From: Verrucomicrobiales bacterium
GTDB taxonomy: Bacteria > Verrucomicrobiota > Verrucomicrobiia > Methylacidiphilales > JAAUTS01
Direction: 5' to 3'
Length of the DNA: 64,000 nucleotides
NCBI GenBank assembly: GCA_031256975.1
Contig: JAIRPN010000010.1
Location: forward strand, 62,001 to 126,000
Shown: piece after piece, positions 26,790-34,905 of the stretch
How positions within the stretch are numbered: the stretch's first letter is position 1
Layout: every line of letters begins with the position of its first letter
Translations under genes and position numbers: made by a program
The notes under the pieces: model-generated
The model's input: the letters and a program-made list of their open reading frames with translations, nothing else
What the model was told of the DNA's origin: nothing
Database searches by the model: none

Positions 26790-27773
26790 CTAAAACCGCG
26801 CGTTTAAACGGACTTGCGCGTAACCGGCCGGATCGGTGTGCAGTTGGATATCCGGACCGCTGTAGTAAAATTGGCGGGATACTGCCGAGCCGCCTTCCAG
26901 TTCCAGCGTCAGGCCGGGCATGAAAGTGTAGCGGGCGCCGAGCGCCAGGCGGATTTCGCGATAGGAAAGGTTGGCGTTGCCGAGGTCGCTGCGGCCATAG
27001 GACTTGCCGAAATCGTTATCCATGCGGTAATTGCCGCCGCGCAGGCGCGCGCCGACGAAGACTTGCAGGTTGTCTTGCATGTCATATTGCAATTCAGGAT
27101 CCGGCAGGACCGCCATTAGCGTCCACTGATCCGCGAAGTGCCAGCGGGCGCCAAGGCCGGGCATGACCGGCGCGTCGTCCCAGTGATAAATGCCGGTGCC
27201 GAAATGCGGGTCAAATTGCAGGCCGAAGAACCATTGCAGGTCGGCATTGACCAGATAAGTGGCGCCGACAATCAACGGCACGTTGCACTGGTCGATGGTC
27301 ACGTTCTTGAAGTCGCTGTAAATGCCGGGACGGACTTCCACGCGCAGGATCCATTTTTCCGACAAATTGATGTCCGCGCCCAGGATCAAGGCTGCCGCGC
27401 CGAGCGTATTGGGTATCACGCTCTGGTTGAGAGAGCCGAAATCGTAACGGTCATACATCAGGCCGACGCGCAGTTGCCAGTTATCCTGTACCGGGATGTT
27501 GGCGACATAGGTGAGATTCAAACTGTTTTCGCTCAGGTTGCCGAACGAAGTATCGCCGCGGTGAATGTCACTGCCGCCAACGTAGGCTTCGGTAAAATTA
27601 AACTCGTGGGAGACCTCGGAAACCGGTTTCTTTTCCACGACATCCATTTTCATCCAATCCGGTTCGGCGGACGAGGATGAAGTGCCGCTGTTAGTGGTAG
27701 TCTGTGCGGATACAAATCCGATGCCCAGCCAAGCGCCAAGCAGCAATACCCCCAATTGTTTTCTGAATAACAT
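26790..27773 (-). CDS. Outer-membrane beta-barrel protein (DUF6268-like)
   Basis: A 327-residue protein with a clear signal peptide (LLLGAWLGIGFVSAQ) and a Ser/Thr-rich linker, then alternating amphipathic strands ending in the aromatic terminus QVRLNARF typical of outer-membrane barrels. Segments such as LRVGLMYDRYDFG, LGADINLSEKW and LGARYTFMPGLTLELEGG fit the DUF6268 porin-like family. The role is probably passive transport or structure. A short 7-bp hairpin at 26744-26762 lies between its end and tRNA-Ser. Confidence 0.78.
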   Translation of the reverse strand: MLFRKQLGVLLLGAWLGIGFVSAQTTTNSGTSSSSAEPDWMKMDVVEKKPVSEVSHEFNFTEAYVGGSDIHRGDTSFGNLSENSLNLTYVANIPVQDNWQLRVGLMYDRYDFGSLNQSVIPNTLGAAALILGADINLSEKWILRVEVRPGIYSDFKNVTIDQCNVPLIVGATYLVNADLQWFFGLQFDPHFGTGIYHWDDAPVMPGLGARWHFADQWTLMAVLPDPELQYDMQDNLQVFVGARLRGGNYRMDNDFGKSYGRSDLGNANLSYREIRLALGARYTFMPGLTLELEGGSAVSRQFYYSGPDIQLHTDPAGYAQVRLNARF

Positions 27774-27858
27774 ACCCGGAGCAAACTGCCAGAAAACCGC
27801 AAAAAGACAATCGCTTTATGAGGTTAATTAATCGGCTGGAATAAGTAACGGCAAGCTG

Positions 27859-27932
27859 CGCACCCGTCAGGAGTCGAACCTGAAACCTTCTGATCCGTAG
27901 TCAGATGCTCTATCCAATTGAGCTACGGGTGC
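27859..27932 (-). tRNA. tRNA-Arg (anticodon ACG)
   Basis: On the minus strand: acceptor GCACCCG/CGGGTGC, D arm TAGCTCAATTGGATAGAGC, anticodon stem TCTGA/TCAGA around CTACGGA (anticodon ACG, read as ICG), T arm CAGGTTCGACTCCTG. CCA is not encoded. Its 5' end overlaps a direct repeat found again at 32055, so it is the probable insertion site of the segment upstream. Confidence 0.95.
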
Positions 27933-27991
27933 TAAAACCGTCAAAGGTGAGGGGAAACAATACCGCCTTCGCCATTCATGGCAAGAGAAAA
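27926..27991. repeat. Direct repeat copy A at the 5' end of tRNA-Arg (possible attachment site)
   Basis: About 65 bases, starting with the seven acceptor bases CGGGTGC, then AAAACCGTCAAAG, TGAGGGGAA, CAATAC, CATTCA and GGCAAG. The same blocks recur in the same order and orientation at 32055-32118, with few substitutions and two short gaps. The copies bracket about 4.1 kb holding the arsenic operon, a barrel protein gene and a regulator gene. Confidence 0.8.
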
Positions 27992-28041
27992 AGTCTCTCC
28001 TCACCAAAGAATCACCTGTTTTAATGACAGGAATACAGAGT

Positions 28042-29124
28042 TTAAGATCGTTGGTAATTCTCGTACCAGTGTTTCGATCTGATGCAAATTTTGCATACGG
28101 AGAGCATGACAGGCACTTCCACCAATACCCCGACCACGGTTGCCAACGCAGCGGGGCTAGCGGGGCCAAAAAGAGTAATGGCGACAGCTACTGCCAATTC
28201 AAAGAAATTACTGGCTCCGATCAGCGATCCGGGAGTTGCCACGTTATGCGGCACCCTGAACCATTTCATCAGGGCATAGGTCAAGGACGAGTTGAAATAC
28301 ACCTGAATCAATATCGGTACGGCCAATAGCAACACCACTGACCAGTTGGAAAGGATGTTTTCCGCCTGAAACGCAAAGATAAGCACCAAGGTCGCCAGTA
28401 GCGCCAAAATTGTCACGGGACGAAACTTTGGTAGGAAGCGACGCTCGAACCAGTCCCGTCCTTTGCTTTTAATCAGTGTTAAACGGCTCAGGAAGCCCAT
28501 CGACAGCGGAATAACGATAAATACCAGCACTGATACCAAAAGCACCTCTACGGGAATCTGCACTCCGCTCACCCCGGCCAAGAACATGACAATGGGCGCA
28601 AAGGCAAAGACCATAATCAGGTCGTTAATGGCTACTTGTGCCAAGGTGTAGGAACCATCCCCATCGGTCAGATAACTCCACACAAAAACCATTGCCGTAC
28701 AAGGGGCGGCGGCGAGGATAACCAGCCCTGCGGTGTAATTTTTGGCTGTTATCGGGTCAATCCAGCCCAGCCATGAGGAGAAGATCATCTGTACAAACAA
28801 GCCGCCCAGTAAGGCCATGCTGAACGGTTTTACAAACCAATTCACTATCAATGTAATGACCAATCCTTTGGGCTTGCTGAATACTCCCTTGAGGCCGCTG
28901 AAATCAATTTTGAGCATCATCGGATAAATCATCAGCCAAATCAGTACTGCTATGGCGACATTCACCTGCGAACCTTTGCCAAACTGCAAACTGCTCAAAT
29001 AATGGGTAAATGCGGGGGCCAGTTTGCCCAAGGCAATCCCCGCCACCATACAGGCCAAAACCCACAGGGAGAGATTGCGTTCAAAGGAGTCCAGTTGCCT
29101 GACCTGCGAAACGGCCTTGCTCAT
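28042..29124 (-). CDS. acr3: Arsenite efflux transporter, ACR3 family
   Basis: A 360-residue membrane protein with ten predicted helices that exports arsenite. Diagnostic ACR3 segments are [14 protein letters not shown] near residue 65, [19 protein letters not shown] with the conserved Cys (about residue 135), and [15 protein letters not shown] near the end. Its start overlaps the upstream arsC stop by four bases. It is the last gene of the operon arsR-arsC-arsC-acr3. Codons look more AT-rich than in neighbouring genes and no copy of the window-wide motif lies in it. Confidence 0.95.
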   Translation of the reverse strand: MSKAVSQVRQLDSFERNLSLWVLACMVAGIALGKLAPAFTHYLSSLQFGKGSQVNVAIAVLIWLMIYPMMLKIDFSGLKGVFSKPKGLVITLIVNWFVKPFSMALLGGLFVQMIFSSWLGWIDPITAKNYTAGLVILAAAPCTAMVFVWSYLTDGDGSYTLAQVAINDLIMVFAFAPIVMFLAGVSGVQIPVEVLLVSVLVFIVIPLSMGFLSRLTLIKSKGRDWFERRFLPKFRPVTILALLATLVLIFAFQAENILSNWSVVLLLAVPILIQVYFNSSLTYALMKWFRVPHNVATPGSLIGASNFFELAVAVAITLFGPASPAALATVVGVLVEVPVMLSVCKICIRSKHWYENYQRS

Positions 29125-29567
29125 TTGATGGTATCCGTTAACGCGTTACGATAACCGGCAGCGTAGGCCTCGAATACCAGCCTGATTTGGTCCCGAATAT
29201 CGCGAAATACCTGCAAAACCTGCTCTTCCGTTCCTTCTGCCTTTGCGGGGTCCGTAAAACCCCAATGGTAGCGGTTCACCTGTCCCGGAAACATCGGGCA
29301 AGCTTGGTCAGTGTTTCCGCAAACTGTAATGACCGTATCAATCTTTTGGTTGAGGAATTCGTTCATGTGCTTTGAGCTATGCTTGGAAATATCGATGCCA
29401 ATTTCCCGCATGACTTGCACCCCTTTGGGATGGACATACCCCGCAGGATTGGATCCTGCGCTATGTACGTTGAACAAATCCCCCGCCGCATGACGCAAGA
29501 TGCCCTCGGCTAAATGACTTCGGCACGAATTGCCCGTACACAGAATTAAAATATTTGGTTTATTCAT
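29121..29567 (-). CDS. arsC: Arsenate reductase, thioredoxin-coupled LMW-phosphatase type
   Basis: A 148-residue ArsC of the low-molecular-weight phosphatase fold. The P-loop [13 protein letters not shown] is at about residues 9-21, with both the nucleophilic Cys and the second Cys of the loop. The mobile redox pair is seen as [10 protein letters not shown] (about 82-91). [12 protein letters not shown] is also typical. It reduces arsenate to arsenite for export by the ACR3 protein encoded just downstream. Confidence 0.93.
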   Translation of the reverse strand: MNKPNILILCTGNSCRSHLAEGILRHAAGDLFNVHSAGSNPAGYVHPKGVQVMREIGIDISKHSSKHMNEFLNQKIDTVITVCGNTDQACPMFPGQVNRYHWGFTDPAKAEGTEEQVLQVFRDIRDQIRLVFEAYAAGYRNALTDTIK

Positions 29568-29583
29568 TGCCTGCCCCGGCTAT

Positions 29584-30084
29584 TTACAAATCATTCCGTC
29601 CTAATTCCTGTACCGCATATGCCAGACGAATGTTTTCTAGTTTTTCAAAAGGCAATGCAATAAACAGGTCTATCCTGCGTTTGATTTCAAAGGCTATTTT
29701 CGTAACAGCCTGTTGTTTTTGCTCCTCGTCACCAATGAAATTGGCGGGGTCTTCAAAGCCCCAATGGGCAATAATAGGCTGCCCCCTCCAAACGGGACAG
29801 GATTCCCGGGCCCTGTCACATAAGGTAATGACAAAATCAAAGGTGAAATCCTGGAATTCAGTCCATGATTTGCTGCGGGCCGAAGCCGCCTCAATATTGA
29901 AGACTTCATCCAATACCCACAATATGATGGGGTTAACCTTACCCGTGGGATTGGCCCCGGCACTGTAAACCTCGAATTTGTCTCCAGCAGATTGGCGCAA
30001 CAGAAATTCCGCCAAAATGCTGCGGCCCGAATTACCGGTGCAAAGGAACAGGATTTTATAGGGATGCGTTTTGTTTGTTGTCAT
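29584..30084 (-). CDS. Second arsenate reductase-like LMW phosphatase
   Basis: A 166-residue paralogue of the downstream ArsC. The P-loop is CTGNSGRSILAE, so the nucleophilic Cys and Arg remain but the second loop Cys is Gly. The redox pair CDRARESCP is kept, so reduction of arsenate is still plausible. SAGANPTGKVNP matches the family. It starts four bases downstream of the arsR stop. Two consecutive arsC genes in one operon may reflect different partner thiols or a second arsenical substrate. Confidence 0.88.
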   Translation of the reverse strand: MTTNKTHPYKILFLCTGNSGRSILAEFLLRQSAGDKFEVYSAGANPTGKVNPIILWVLDEVFNIEAASARSKSWTEFQDFTFDFVITLCDRARESCPVWRGQPIIAHWGFEDPANFIGDEEQKQQAVTKIAFEIKRRIDLFIALPFEKLENIRLAYAVQELGRNDL

Positions 30085-30087
30085 AAA

Positions 30088-30396
30088 TCAACGGCGTTTT
30101 GCCTTAAGGAAGAACTGGGAGAATTCATCAAGGGTTGTTTCGGTAACCCAGCATTCCGTGTTCTGCCCGCAACGGCAGGTGGAAATCAAGCCGGCACGGT
30201 TCAATTCTTTGAGATGGTGGGACACTGTCGGCGCTCCGATCCCCAATCCTTTGCCCAATTCACCGACACAGAGCCTGGAACAGCTTTCTGCATCGCAGTT
30301 ATGTTTTTCGCAACAGTTGGCGAGTTTCAGGAAGATCGCCAGTCGATGCGGGTGGGACAACGCCTTAAAAGCGGCGGCAATTTTCTCTAATTTCAT
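30088..30396 (-). CDS. arsR: ArsR-family arsenic-responsive repressor
   Basis: A 102-residue winged-helix repressor (FKALSHPHRLAIFLKL, GAPTVSHHLKELNRAGLI). It is unusually cysteine-rich for its size: CCEKHNCDAESCSRLC near residues 28-43, just before the recognition helix, and CRCGQNTEC in the wing. These are likely As(III)-binding thiols, but their arrangement differs from the classic ELCVCDL of E. coli ArsR. A perfect palindrome overlaps the start codon, indicating self-regulation of the ars operon. Confidence 0.92.
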   Translation of the reverse strand: MKLEKIAAAFKALSHPHRLAIFLKLANCCEKHNCDAESCSRLCVGELGKGLGIGAPTVSHHLKELNRAGLISTCRCGQNTECWVTETTLDEFSQFFLKAKRR

Positions 30397-30418
30397 AATT
30401 CGATAGTTATCGAATTAT
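30395..30418. promoter_or_regulatory. ArsR operator palindrome
   Basis: Two 11-base arms, ATAATTCGATA and TATCGAATTAT, are perfect inverted copies around a 2-base centre (GT), directly upstream of and touching the arsR ATG. The TTCGATA half-site is of the kind bound by ArsR/SmtB repressors. The remaining 268 bases up to the next gene hold no further clear feature. Confidence 0.8.
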
Positions 30419-30686
30419 TGATATCCGGGCAAGCAGATTCACGCGTTTGATTGTAACATTTAGGTGACTGCCGTATTAGGGGCCTCAAATTATCAACGCC
30501 AGCGGCACCGTTTTTAGACGGGTAACCGATCCCGTTCCTGGCACGGTTTGCTTGTCCTCAGGACATAGCCGTTGATGTCTGGGTATTGTTGTAAACTGAA
30601 GTTGTGCCAAATCATGGGCTCTTGGGGCAGAAGCGCACCCGATTAAGCCGAGTGCGCCAATGACAATGATGAGATAGGAGAGCCAA

Positions 30687-31622
30687 TCAATAGTGGAATT
30701 TAATGCCTGCCACTACCAGGTGATTGCCGTAAACATCACCGAAATCATAGGTGGCGTAACCCGCCAGTGCCTTGTTGAATTCCAAGCCTACCAAGCCCAA
30801 ATATTTGTATTCCGCAAAGATGCTCCAGCGGTCATCCAGGAAGATGTCCGTACCCGCAATGCCCTGGAAACAGAAGGCAAATTGATCCTCGGAAGCGTTT
30901 AACAGGTCAGTGCTGCCGGAGTAATTGCCGTTGTATTCAGGATAGTCTGCGCTATTGATGGAAGCATTGCCGGAAAGGGTCTTTAATTTGCCTTCGACAT
31001 ATGCTCCGCCAATGCCAAAACCGATGTACGGACGGAAAATGCTCCACTGTATGCGCATGATCGGGTTGGCGGTTAGCGCATAGATATTCATGCTGAATTT
31101 CTGGGTGAGGTCTGCGGTGGCGGTGTTATTGGTGTTGCCGTACCAAACCGAACCATTCCACCCAAGAGACGAATTGCTGTTTTGGGTATAGATGAATTCA
31201 CCTTCCACGGAGGGCAAAAAGGTGACGGGGCTTTTTTCGCCGCTAATGGTGATACTATCGGGTTTCCAGATATGACCGATTTTCAGGCCAACGGCGAAGT
31301 CCGTGCTGTCTTTCAACGATAAATCGGCCTTGATGCCCAAGCCGAGGTTGTCCTTTATCCTTGGACCAGCGTCTTGGAACAGATTCGCGCCGCCCCAGAC
31401 GGCGACATAATTTTCCGTTCCGTATTCCGTGCGGGGCTTTACGCTGGTTTGGAAGGCAGGAATCGGCGCGGGATCATTATTCTTTGCCATATAAGGGTAG
31501 CTGCCGCCATTTCGATAGGCGGAACCGACTTCCGGCGGTTGCTGCGCCATGAGGTTTCCGGTAATTCCCAACAGGACAAACGAGCCCATTGCCAACAAGA
31601 TACGATGAATAGCTGTTTTCAT
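30687..31622 (-). CDS. Outer-membrane beta-barrel protein (OmpA-like small barrel)
   Basis: A 311-residue protein with a signal peptide (MGSFVLLGITGNLMAQ). The mature part is a set of amphipathic strands, such as YVAVWGGANLFQD, FAVGLKIGHIWKP, YIGFGIGGAYVEG and SIFAEYKYLGLVGLEF, ending in HLVVAGIKFHY with the expected C-terminal aromatic. This is the plan of 8-strand OmpA/Opa-like barrels. It lies inside the repeat-bracketed segment with the arsenic operon but, unlike that operon, contains two copies of the window-wide motif (about 31069 and 31241). Ligand unknown. Confidence 0.75.
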   Translation of the reverse strand: MKTAIHRILLAMGSFVLLGITGNLMAQQPPEVGSAYRNGGSYPYMAKNNDPAPIPAFQTSVKPRTEYGTENYVAVWGGANLFQDAGPRIKDNLGLGIKADLSLKDSTDFAVGLKIGHIWKPDSITISGEKSPVTFLPSVEGEFIYTQNSNSSLGWNGSVWYGNTNNTATADLTQKFSMNIYALTANPIMRIQWSIFRPYIGFGIGGAYVEGKLKTLSGNASINSADYPEYNGNYSGSTDLLNASEDQFAFCFQGIAGTDIFLDDRWSIFAEYKYLGLVGLEFNKALAGYATYDFGDVYGNHLVVAGIKFHY

Positions 31623-31704
31623 GCACCGCCAATATTACGGTGTTATTGTTTCACTGTCAATCGTGCGGTGTTTGGGGCCGTTTCATTTATCCATTATCTG
31701 ACTA

Positions 31705-32007
31705 GTGGAAAAAGATACCATAGAGAGACTTCGGGGACGTTTACGGGAATTGCGGGAGCTTCACGCCATTACCCAGGAAGAATTCGCGCACATGGCAGGG
31801 CTGGATTACAAATTTTACCAGAGCATTGAGGCCGGGCGGCGTAAAGAAATCCGGGTTTCCACCTTGGAAAAAATTGCCAAGGCATATGGGATAGAGGTCT
31901 ATCAGTTGCTGGCGCCTGAATTGCCCAAGACCAAACTTGCTGATTTTTCCAGAGGGAAAGCGCGGCACATATTAAAACGGACAGGTAGCAAGACAAGCGT
32001 AAGCTAA
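31705..32007 (+). CDS. Small XRE-family helix-turn-helix protein
   Basis: A 100-residue protein with a Cro/CI-type HTH: LRELRELHAITQEEFAHMAG, then YKFYQSIEAGRRKE and STLEKIAKAYGIEVYQLL. The tail (about 30 residues) is basic. It starts at GTG 31705. It is the only plus-strand gene in the repeat-bracketed segment and could be that segment's own regulator, though no integrase is seen. Targets unknown. Confidence 0.82.
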   Translation: MEKDTIERLRGRLRELRELHAITQEEFAHMAGLDYKFYQSIEAGRRKEIRVSTLEKIAKAYGIEVYQLLAPELPKTKLADFSRGKARHILKRTGSKTSVS

Positions 32008-32054
32008 ACAAATTTAGCCGCGCTTGTTTTATTACTTGGGCGAAATATTGGTTG

Positions 32055-32118
32055 CGGGTGCGAAAACCGTCAAAGATGAGGGGAAGCAATACGCCCTTGT
32101 CATTCAGGCAAGGGAAAA
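32055..32118. repeat. Direct repeat copy B, next to the ubiX stop
   Basis: Matches copy A (27926-27991): CGGGTGC, AAAACCGTCAAAG, TGAGGGGAA, CAATAC, CATTCA and GGCAAG in the same order and direction. It abuts the ubiX stop codon (32119-32121). Recombination between the copies would remove the arsenic segment and place tRNA-Arg directly downstream of ubiX. Confidence 0.8.
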
Positions 32119-32685
32119 TTATAAACCTTCCCAGCGTTTTATCGCCGGGTCGTCGAAGCCGAACAAATCCAGCACGCGCGACAGGGTGAAGTCGACCAGT
32201 TCGTTGATATCCTTGGGCTGGTGATAGAAGGCCGGAATCGGCGGATAGATCACGCCGCCCATCAGGGTCACGCTTTCCATGTTGCGGATATGCGCCAGCG
32301 TTAGCGGGGTTTCACGGGTCAGTAACACGAGGCGGCGGCGTTCCTTCAACACCACGTCGGCGGCGCGGGTCAGCAAATTGTAGGGGGCGCCGTGGGCGAT
32401 GGCCGCTAATGACCGCATTGAACATGGGGCGACGATCATCCCGTCGGTCTTGAACGAACCGCTGGAAATGGTTGCGCCGAAATTGTCCTCGTGGTGGACC
32501 ACGTCGGCCAGCTGTTCCACATCCTTCAAGGTTTTGCCAGTTTCCGGCAAGGTCATTTTCGCGCCCTTGGAAATGACCAAATGCAGTTCGACATCCTGCG
32601 CGCGCAATTTCTCCAGTAGTCGCAGACCGTAAATGCTGCCCGACGCGCCGCTAATGCCGACAATGATGCGTTTCGATTTCGCCAT
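32119..32685 (-). CDS. ubiX: Flavin prenyltransferase UbiX
   Basis: A 188-residue enzyme that prenylates FMN to make the cofactor of UbiD-type decarboxylases. Signatures are IVGISGASGSIYGLRLLEKL at the N-terminus (FMN site), SSGSFKTDGMIVAPCSM (about residue 75), YNLLTRAADVVLKERRRLVL and HIRNMESVTLMGGVIYPPIP. Length is normal. No ubiD lies nearby. A cluster of three motif copies lies upstream between 32684 and 32760. Confidence 0.94.
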   Translation of the reverse strand: MAKSKRIIVGISGASGSIYGLRLLEKLRAQDVELHLVISKGAKMTLPETGKTLKDVEQLADVVHHEDNFGATISSGSFKTDGMIVAPCSMRSLAAIAHGAPYNLLTRAADVVLKERRRLVLLTRETPLTLAHIRNMESVTLMGGVIYPPIPAFYHQPKDINELVDFTLSRVLDLFGFDDPAIKRWEGL

Positions 32686-32726
32686 TAGCGTCCAATTTAG
32701 CCGCTAACGGCCGGATGGAAAGATTT

Positions 32727-32760
32727 AAGCCGCTAACGGTCGTTTTGCCGTTAGCGGCTT
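32727..32760. terminator. 13-bp hairpin of two inverted CCGCTAACGG motifs
   Basis: AAGCCGCTAACGG pairs perfectly with CCGTTAGCGGCTT around loop TCGTTTTG. It follows the minus-strand GH128-like gene (ending at 32781) and precedes ubiX, so it probably ends that transcript. On the minus strand only a weak T-rich tail (TTAAATCTTT) follows. Another unpaired copy lies at about 32701. Confidence 0.65.
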
Positions 32761-32780
32761 TTGCCGGTGAATCCCGGGAA

Positions 32781-34076
32781 TTATTTGCTGAATTCGATCC
32801 AATTGACGAACTGCATGCTGGTGCTGAAACGCAAACGCAGGGTTTGCGGGCCGGCGCTGAGTTGCACTTGGGTTTGGACGTTGTTCCACTTCTTGTCGGT
32901 GGTGGTGACACTGCCGATGACCTGATCGCCGGAGAGGATCTCGATTTTTCCGGGCCAGCCAGCGGCGCGGAAATTCAGCGTGTAAGTCCCGGCCTGGTCG
33001 ACCTGGATATTGTAATCAATGGTGGCATTGGCACGGTTTGAAATCATCTGGAAATTGCCGCCTTCGGAATCGTTGGTCTGCTTGATTTCAAAATCGTCAC
33101 CGGCGAAAGTGACGTAATTTTCCGCCTGCAAGCGGCCCGGGATGCGGTAGTGCAAGTCGGCATCGTGCGGCGGCAGGGAGACGTAGGCTTTGCCGAGCGG
33201 GGTGAGTTCGCTGGAATTGGGATCGAGCAAGCTGATTTTCGGGTTGTCCTTGGCGCGTTCCTTGAACCAAGCGTAGCCTTGGACGTAGGGGCTGCGTTCA
33301 AGAAAATCAGTGGCTTGGATCAAATAGTCGACCGCTCCTTGCACGCCGTTGGCCTTCCAAAAGGCGTATTCCGTGACCCAGACGGGTTTCTTGAATTCGT
33401 CATGCAGGCTTTTCGTCGCCCATTTCAATTCGCCGATGTCGCCGTAGCTGTGGACGGCGGTGGCGGGAATGTCGGTGTCTTTCATGTAAAAGTTGAAGGC
33501 CTTGAGGAAAGGCATCATGAAGGTGTAGGTCAGTGTTTTGTTCTCAATGGGGTCCATGGCCTTGATGCTGTCCTTGTCGGGGGAGCCGATGGCCATGTGC
33601 GGGCCGACGACGGGGATGTTGAACTGGTCGGCGACTTCCTTGATTTTTCGGTAAGCGCTGGCGGTGGCTTCGGGATTGATGAAGGCCTGGCCTTTCAGAT
33701 TGGGTTCATTAAGGGCAAGGACGTAAGAAGGTTTCTTGGAAACGGATGACAGGTAACTTTTCAGGCCGCTGAAGTCCTCGTTGCGGTTGCCCCAAGCCAT
33801 GGGGAGGAATTCAATGTTAGTGCCGGAAGGCGGGACGAAATCGGTTTTGTAGTGCCAGTTGTAAAACCACGATACGCCCGGTGCCAATGACTTGAAATCG
33901 GCGGCGGACAATCTGTTGGCGCAAATGCCGCGTTTTTTGCTTTTCACCGGTTCATCGCAGTTGACGACGCGGATGTTGGCCGGGTTGGGAGTTGCTGCGG
34001 AACTGTCGGCGGCATTGACCGGCCGGATGGGAATCAAACCGGATATGGTTAGGAATACGAGCAAAGTTTTGTTCAT
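32781..34076 (-). CDS. Secreted GH128-like glycoside hydrolase with C-terminal carbohydrate-binding module
   Basis: About 431 residues from ATG 34076 (signal MNKTLLVFLTISGLIPIRPVNA); the frame is open seven codons further. The first 250 mature residues are a TIM barrel of the Glyco_hydro_cc/GH128 type: GVSWFYNWHYK, FLPMAWGN, ALNEPNL with the acid/base Glu, VHSYGDIGEL, and WVTEYAFW with the nucleophile Glu. The last 130 residues form a CBM6/35-like sandwich (RLQAENYVTFAGDD, YTLNFRAAGWPGKIEIL). GH128 enzymes cut beta-1,3-glucans. It stands alone. Confidence 0.85.
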   Translation of the reverse strand: MNKTLLVFLTISGLIPIRPVNAADSSAATPNPANIRVVNCDEPVKSKKRGICANRLSAADFKSLAPGVSWFYNWHYKTDFVPPSGTNIEFLPMAWGNRNEDFSGLKSYLSSVSKKPSYVLALNEPNLKGQAFINPEATASAYRKIKEVADQFNIPVVGPHMAIGSPDKDSIKAMDPIENKTLTYTFMMPFLKAFNFYMKDTDIPATAVHSYGDIGELKWATKSLHDEFKKPVWVTEYAFWKANGVQGAVDYLIQATDFLERSPYVQGYAWFKERAKDNPKISLLDPNSSELTPLGKAYVSLPPHDADLHYRIPGRLQAENYVTFAGDDFEIKQTNDSEGGNFQMISNRANATIDYNIQVDQAGTYTLNFRAAGWPGKIEILSGDQVIGSVTTTDKKWNNVQTQVQLSAGPQTLRLRFSTSMQFVNWIEFSK

Positions 34077-34191
34077 AATTTGCACATTTATGCACACAAA
34101 AGGTCTTTATGCAAAGTAGAATCTGCAAATATTTCAATATTTGCGAGTATTACAAAAACGGAACTATGCCCGACGGGCCGATTTTATGGGG

Positions 34192-34893
34192 TTATTGGGA
34201 ATTGCCGTTGTCCGGTGAGGAAGATTCAACCCTGGACTTGGCAGCGGGCGCCGGAGCAGCTTGGGGAGGAGGGGGATTGACCGTGGCCAGATCCTGCACC
34301 AACTGGCGCGCGATATTGGCGTAAGCCGTGTTCCAGGCTTTGGCCACCTCATCTGCACTGCGCTTGGCGACAGGGACAGCCTGCGTATAGGTCTTGGTGA
34401 AAAGAACAGGGCGCTCCAATCCTTTCTTGGGATTATACGACAAACTGAAATTAATGCTCAGGTAGGCCTTGGGGTTTTGCGGGTCGCGGAAATCGGCGCA
34501 GAATTTTTGCACATCGGCTTCCAACGCGTAATCGCTAATCATCGAGCTTTCCGGCATCAATACGGCCTTGAATAATCCCGATTCCTTCAGGGTGCTGCGC
34601 ATGAGTGTGGTGAACAGGGAGCGGGGCGAGAGTTTGAATTGATTGTAAAAATCGGTCTCGTAGGTCAGGTCGCCGGTTTGGTAATTGAAGTTCTTGTCCT
34701 CGAAGGTCGGGTTCATGTAAAAGTCGCGGACGAATACCGTTCCGAGCTTGGGTTCCGCGATGACCTTGCCGATTTCCGGCGTGTCGAGGCTGTAGTAAGT
34801 GATGTCAAGGTGCTGCTTGCCGACGCAGCCGGAGAACAGGATGACGGTTAGCGCCGCTAACGGCAAGCCGAGGGAAAAGAAGCGTTGATTCAT
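34192..34893 (-). CDS. ABC-type transport auxiliary lipoprotein (PqiC/ABC_trans_aux-like)
   Basis: A 233-residue lipoprotein with lipobox LFSGC near residue 23. The following YYSLDTPEIGKV and VFVRDFYMNP regions resemble PqiC-type auxiliary proteins of MCE transporters. The C-terminal 35 residues are Pro/Ala-rich and disordered. It is the last gene of the mla operon (12 bases after mlaD) and probably anchors the MCE channel to the outer membrane. Confidence 0.82.
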   Translation of the reverse strand: MNQRFFSLGLPLAALTVILFSGCVGKQHLDITYYSLDTPEIGKVIAEPKLGTVFVRDFYMNPTFEDKNFNYQTGDLTYETDFYNQFKLSPRSLFTTLMRSTLKESGLFKAVLMPESSMISDYALEADVQKFCADFRDPQNPKAYLSINFSLSYNPKKGLERPVLFTKTYTQAVPVAKRSADEVAKAWNTAYANIARQLVQDLATVNPPPPQAAPAPAAKSRVESSSPDNGNSQ

Positions 34894-34905
34894 GGTGGTT
34901 AGCGA

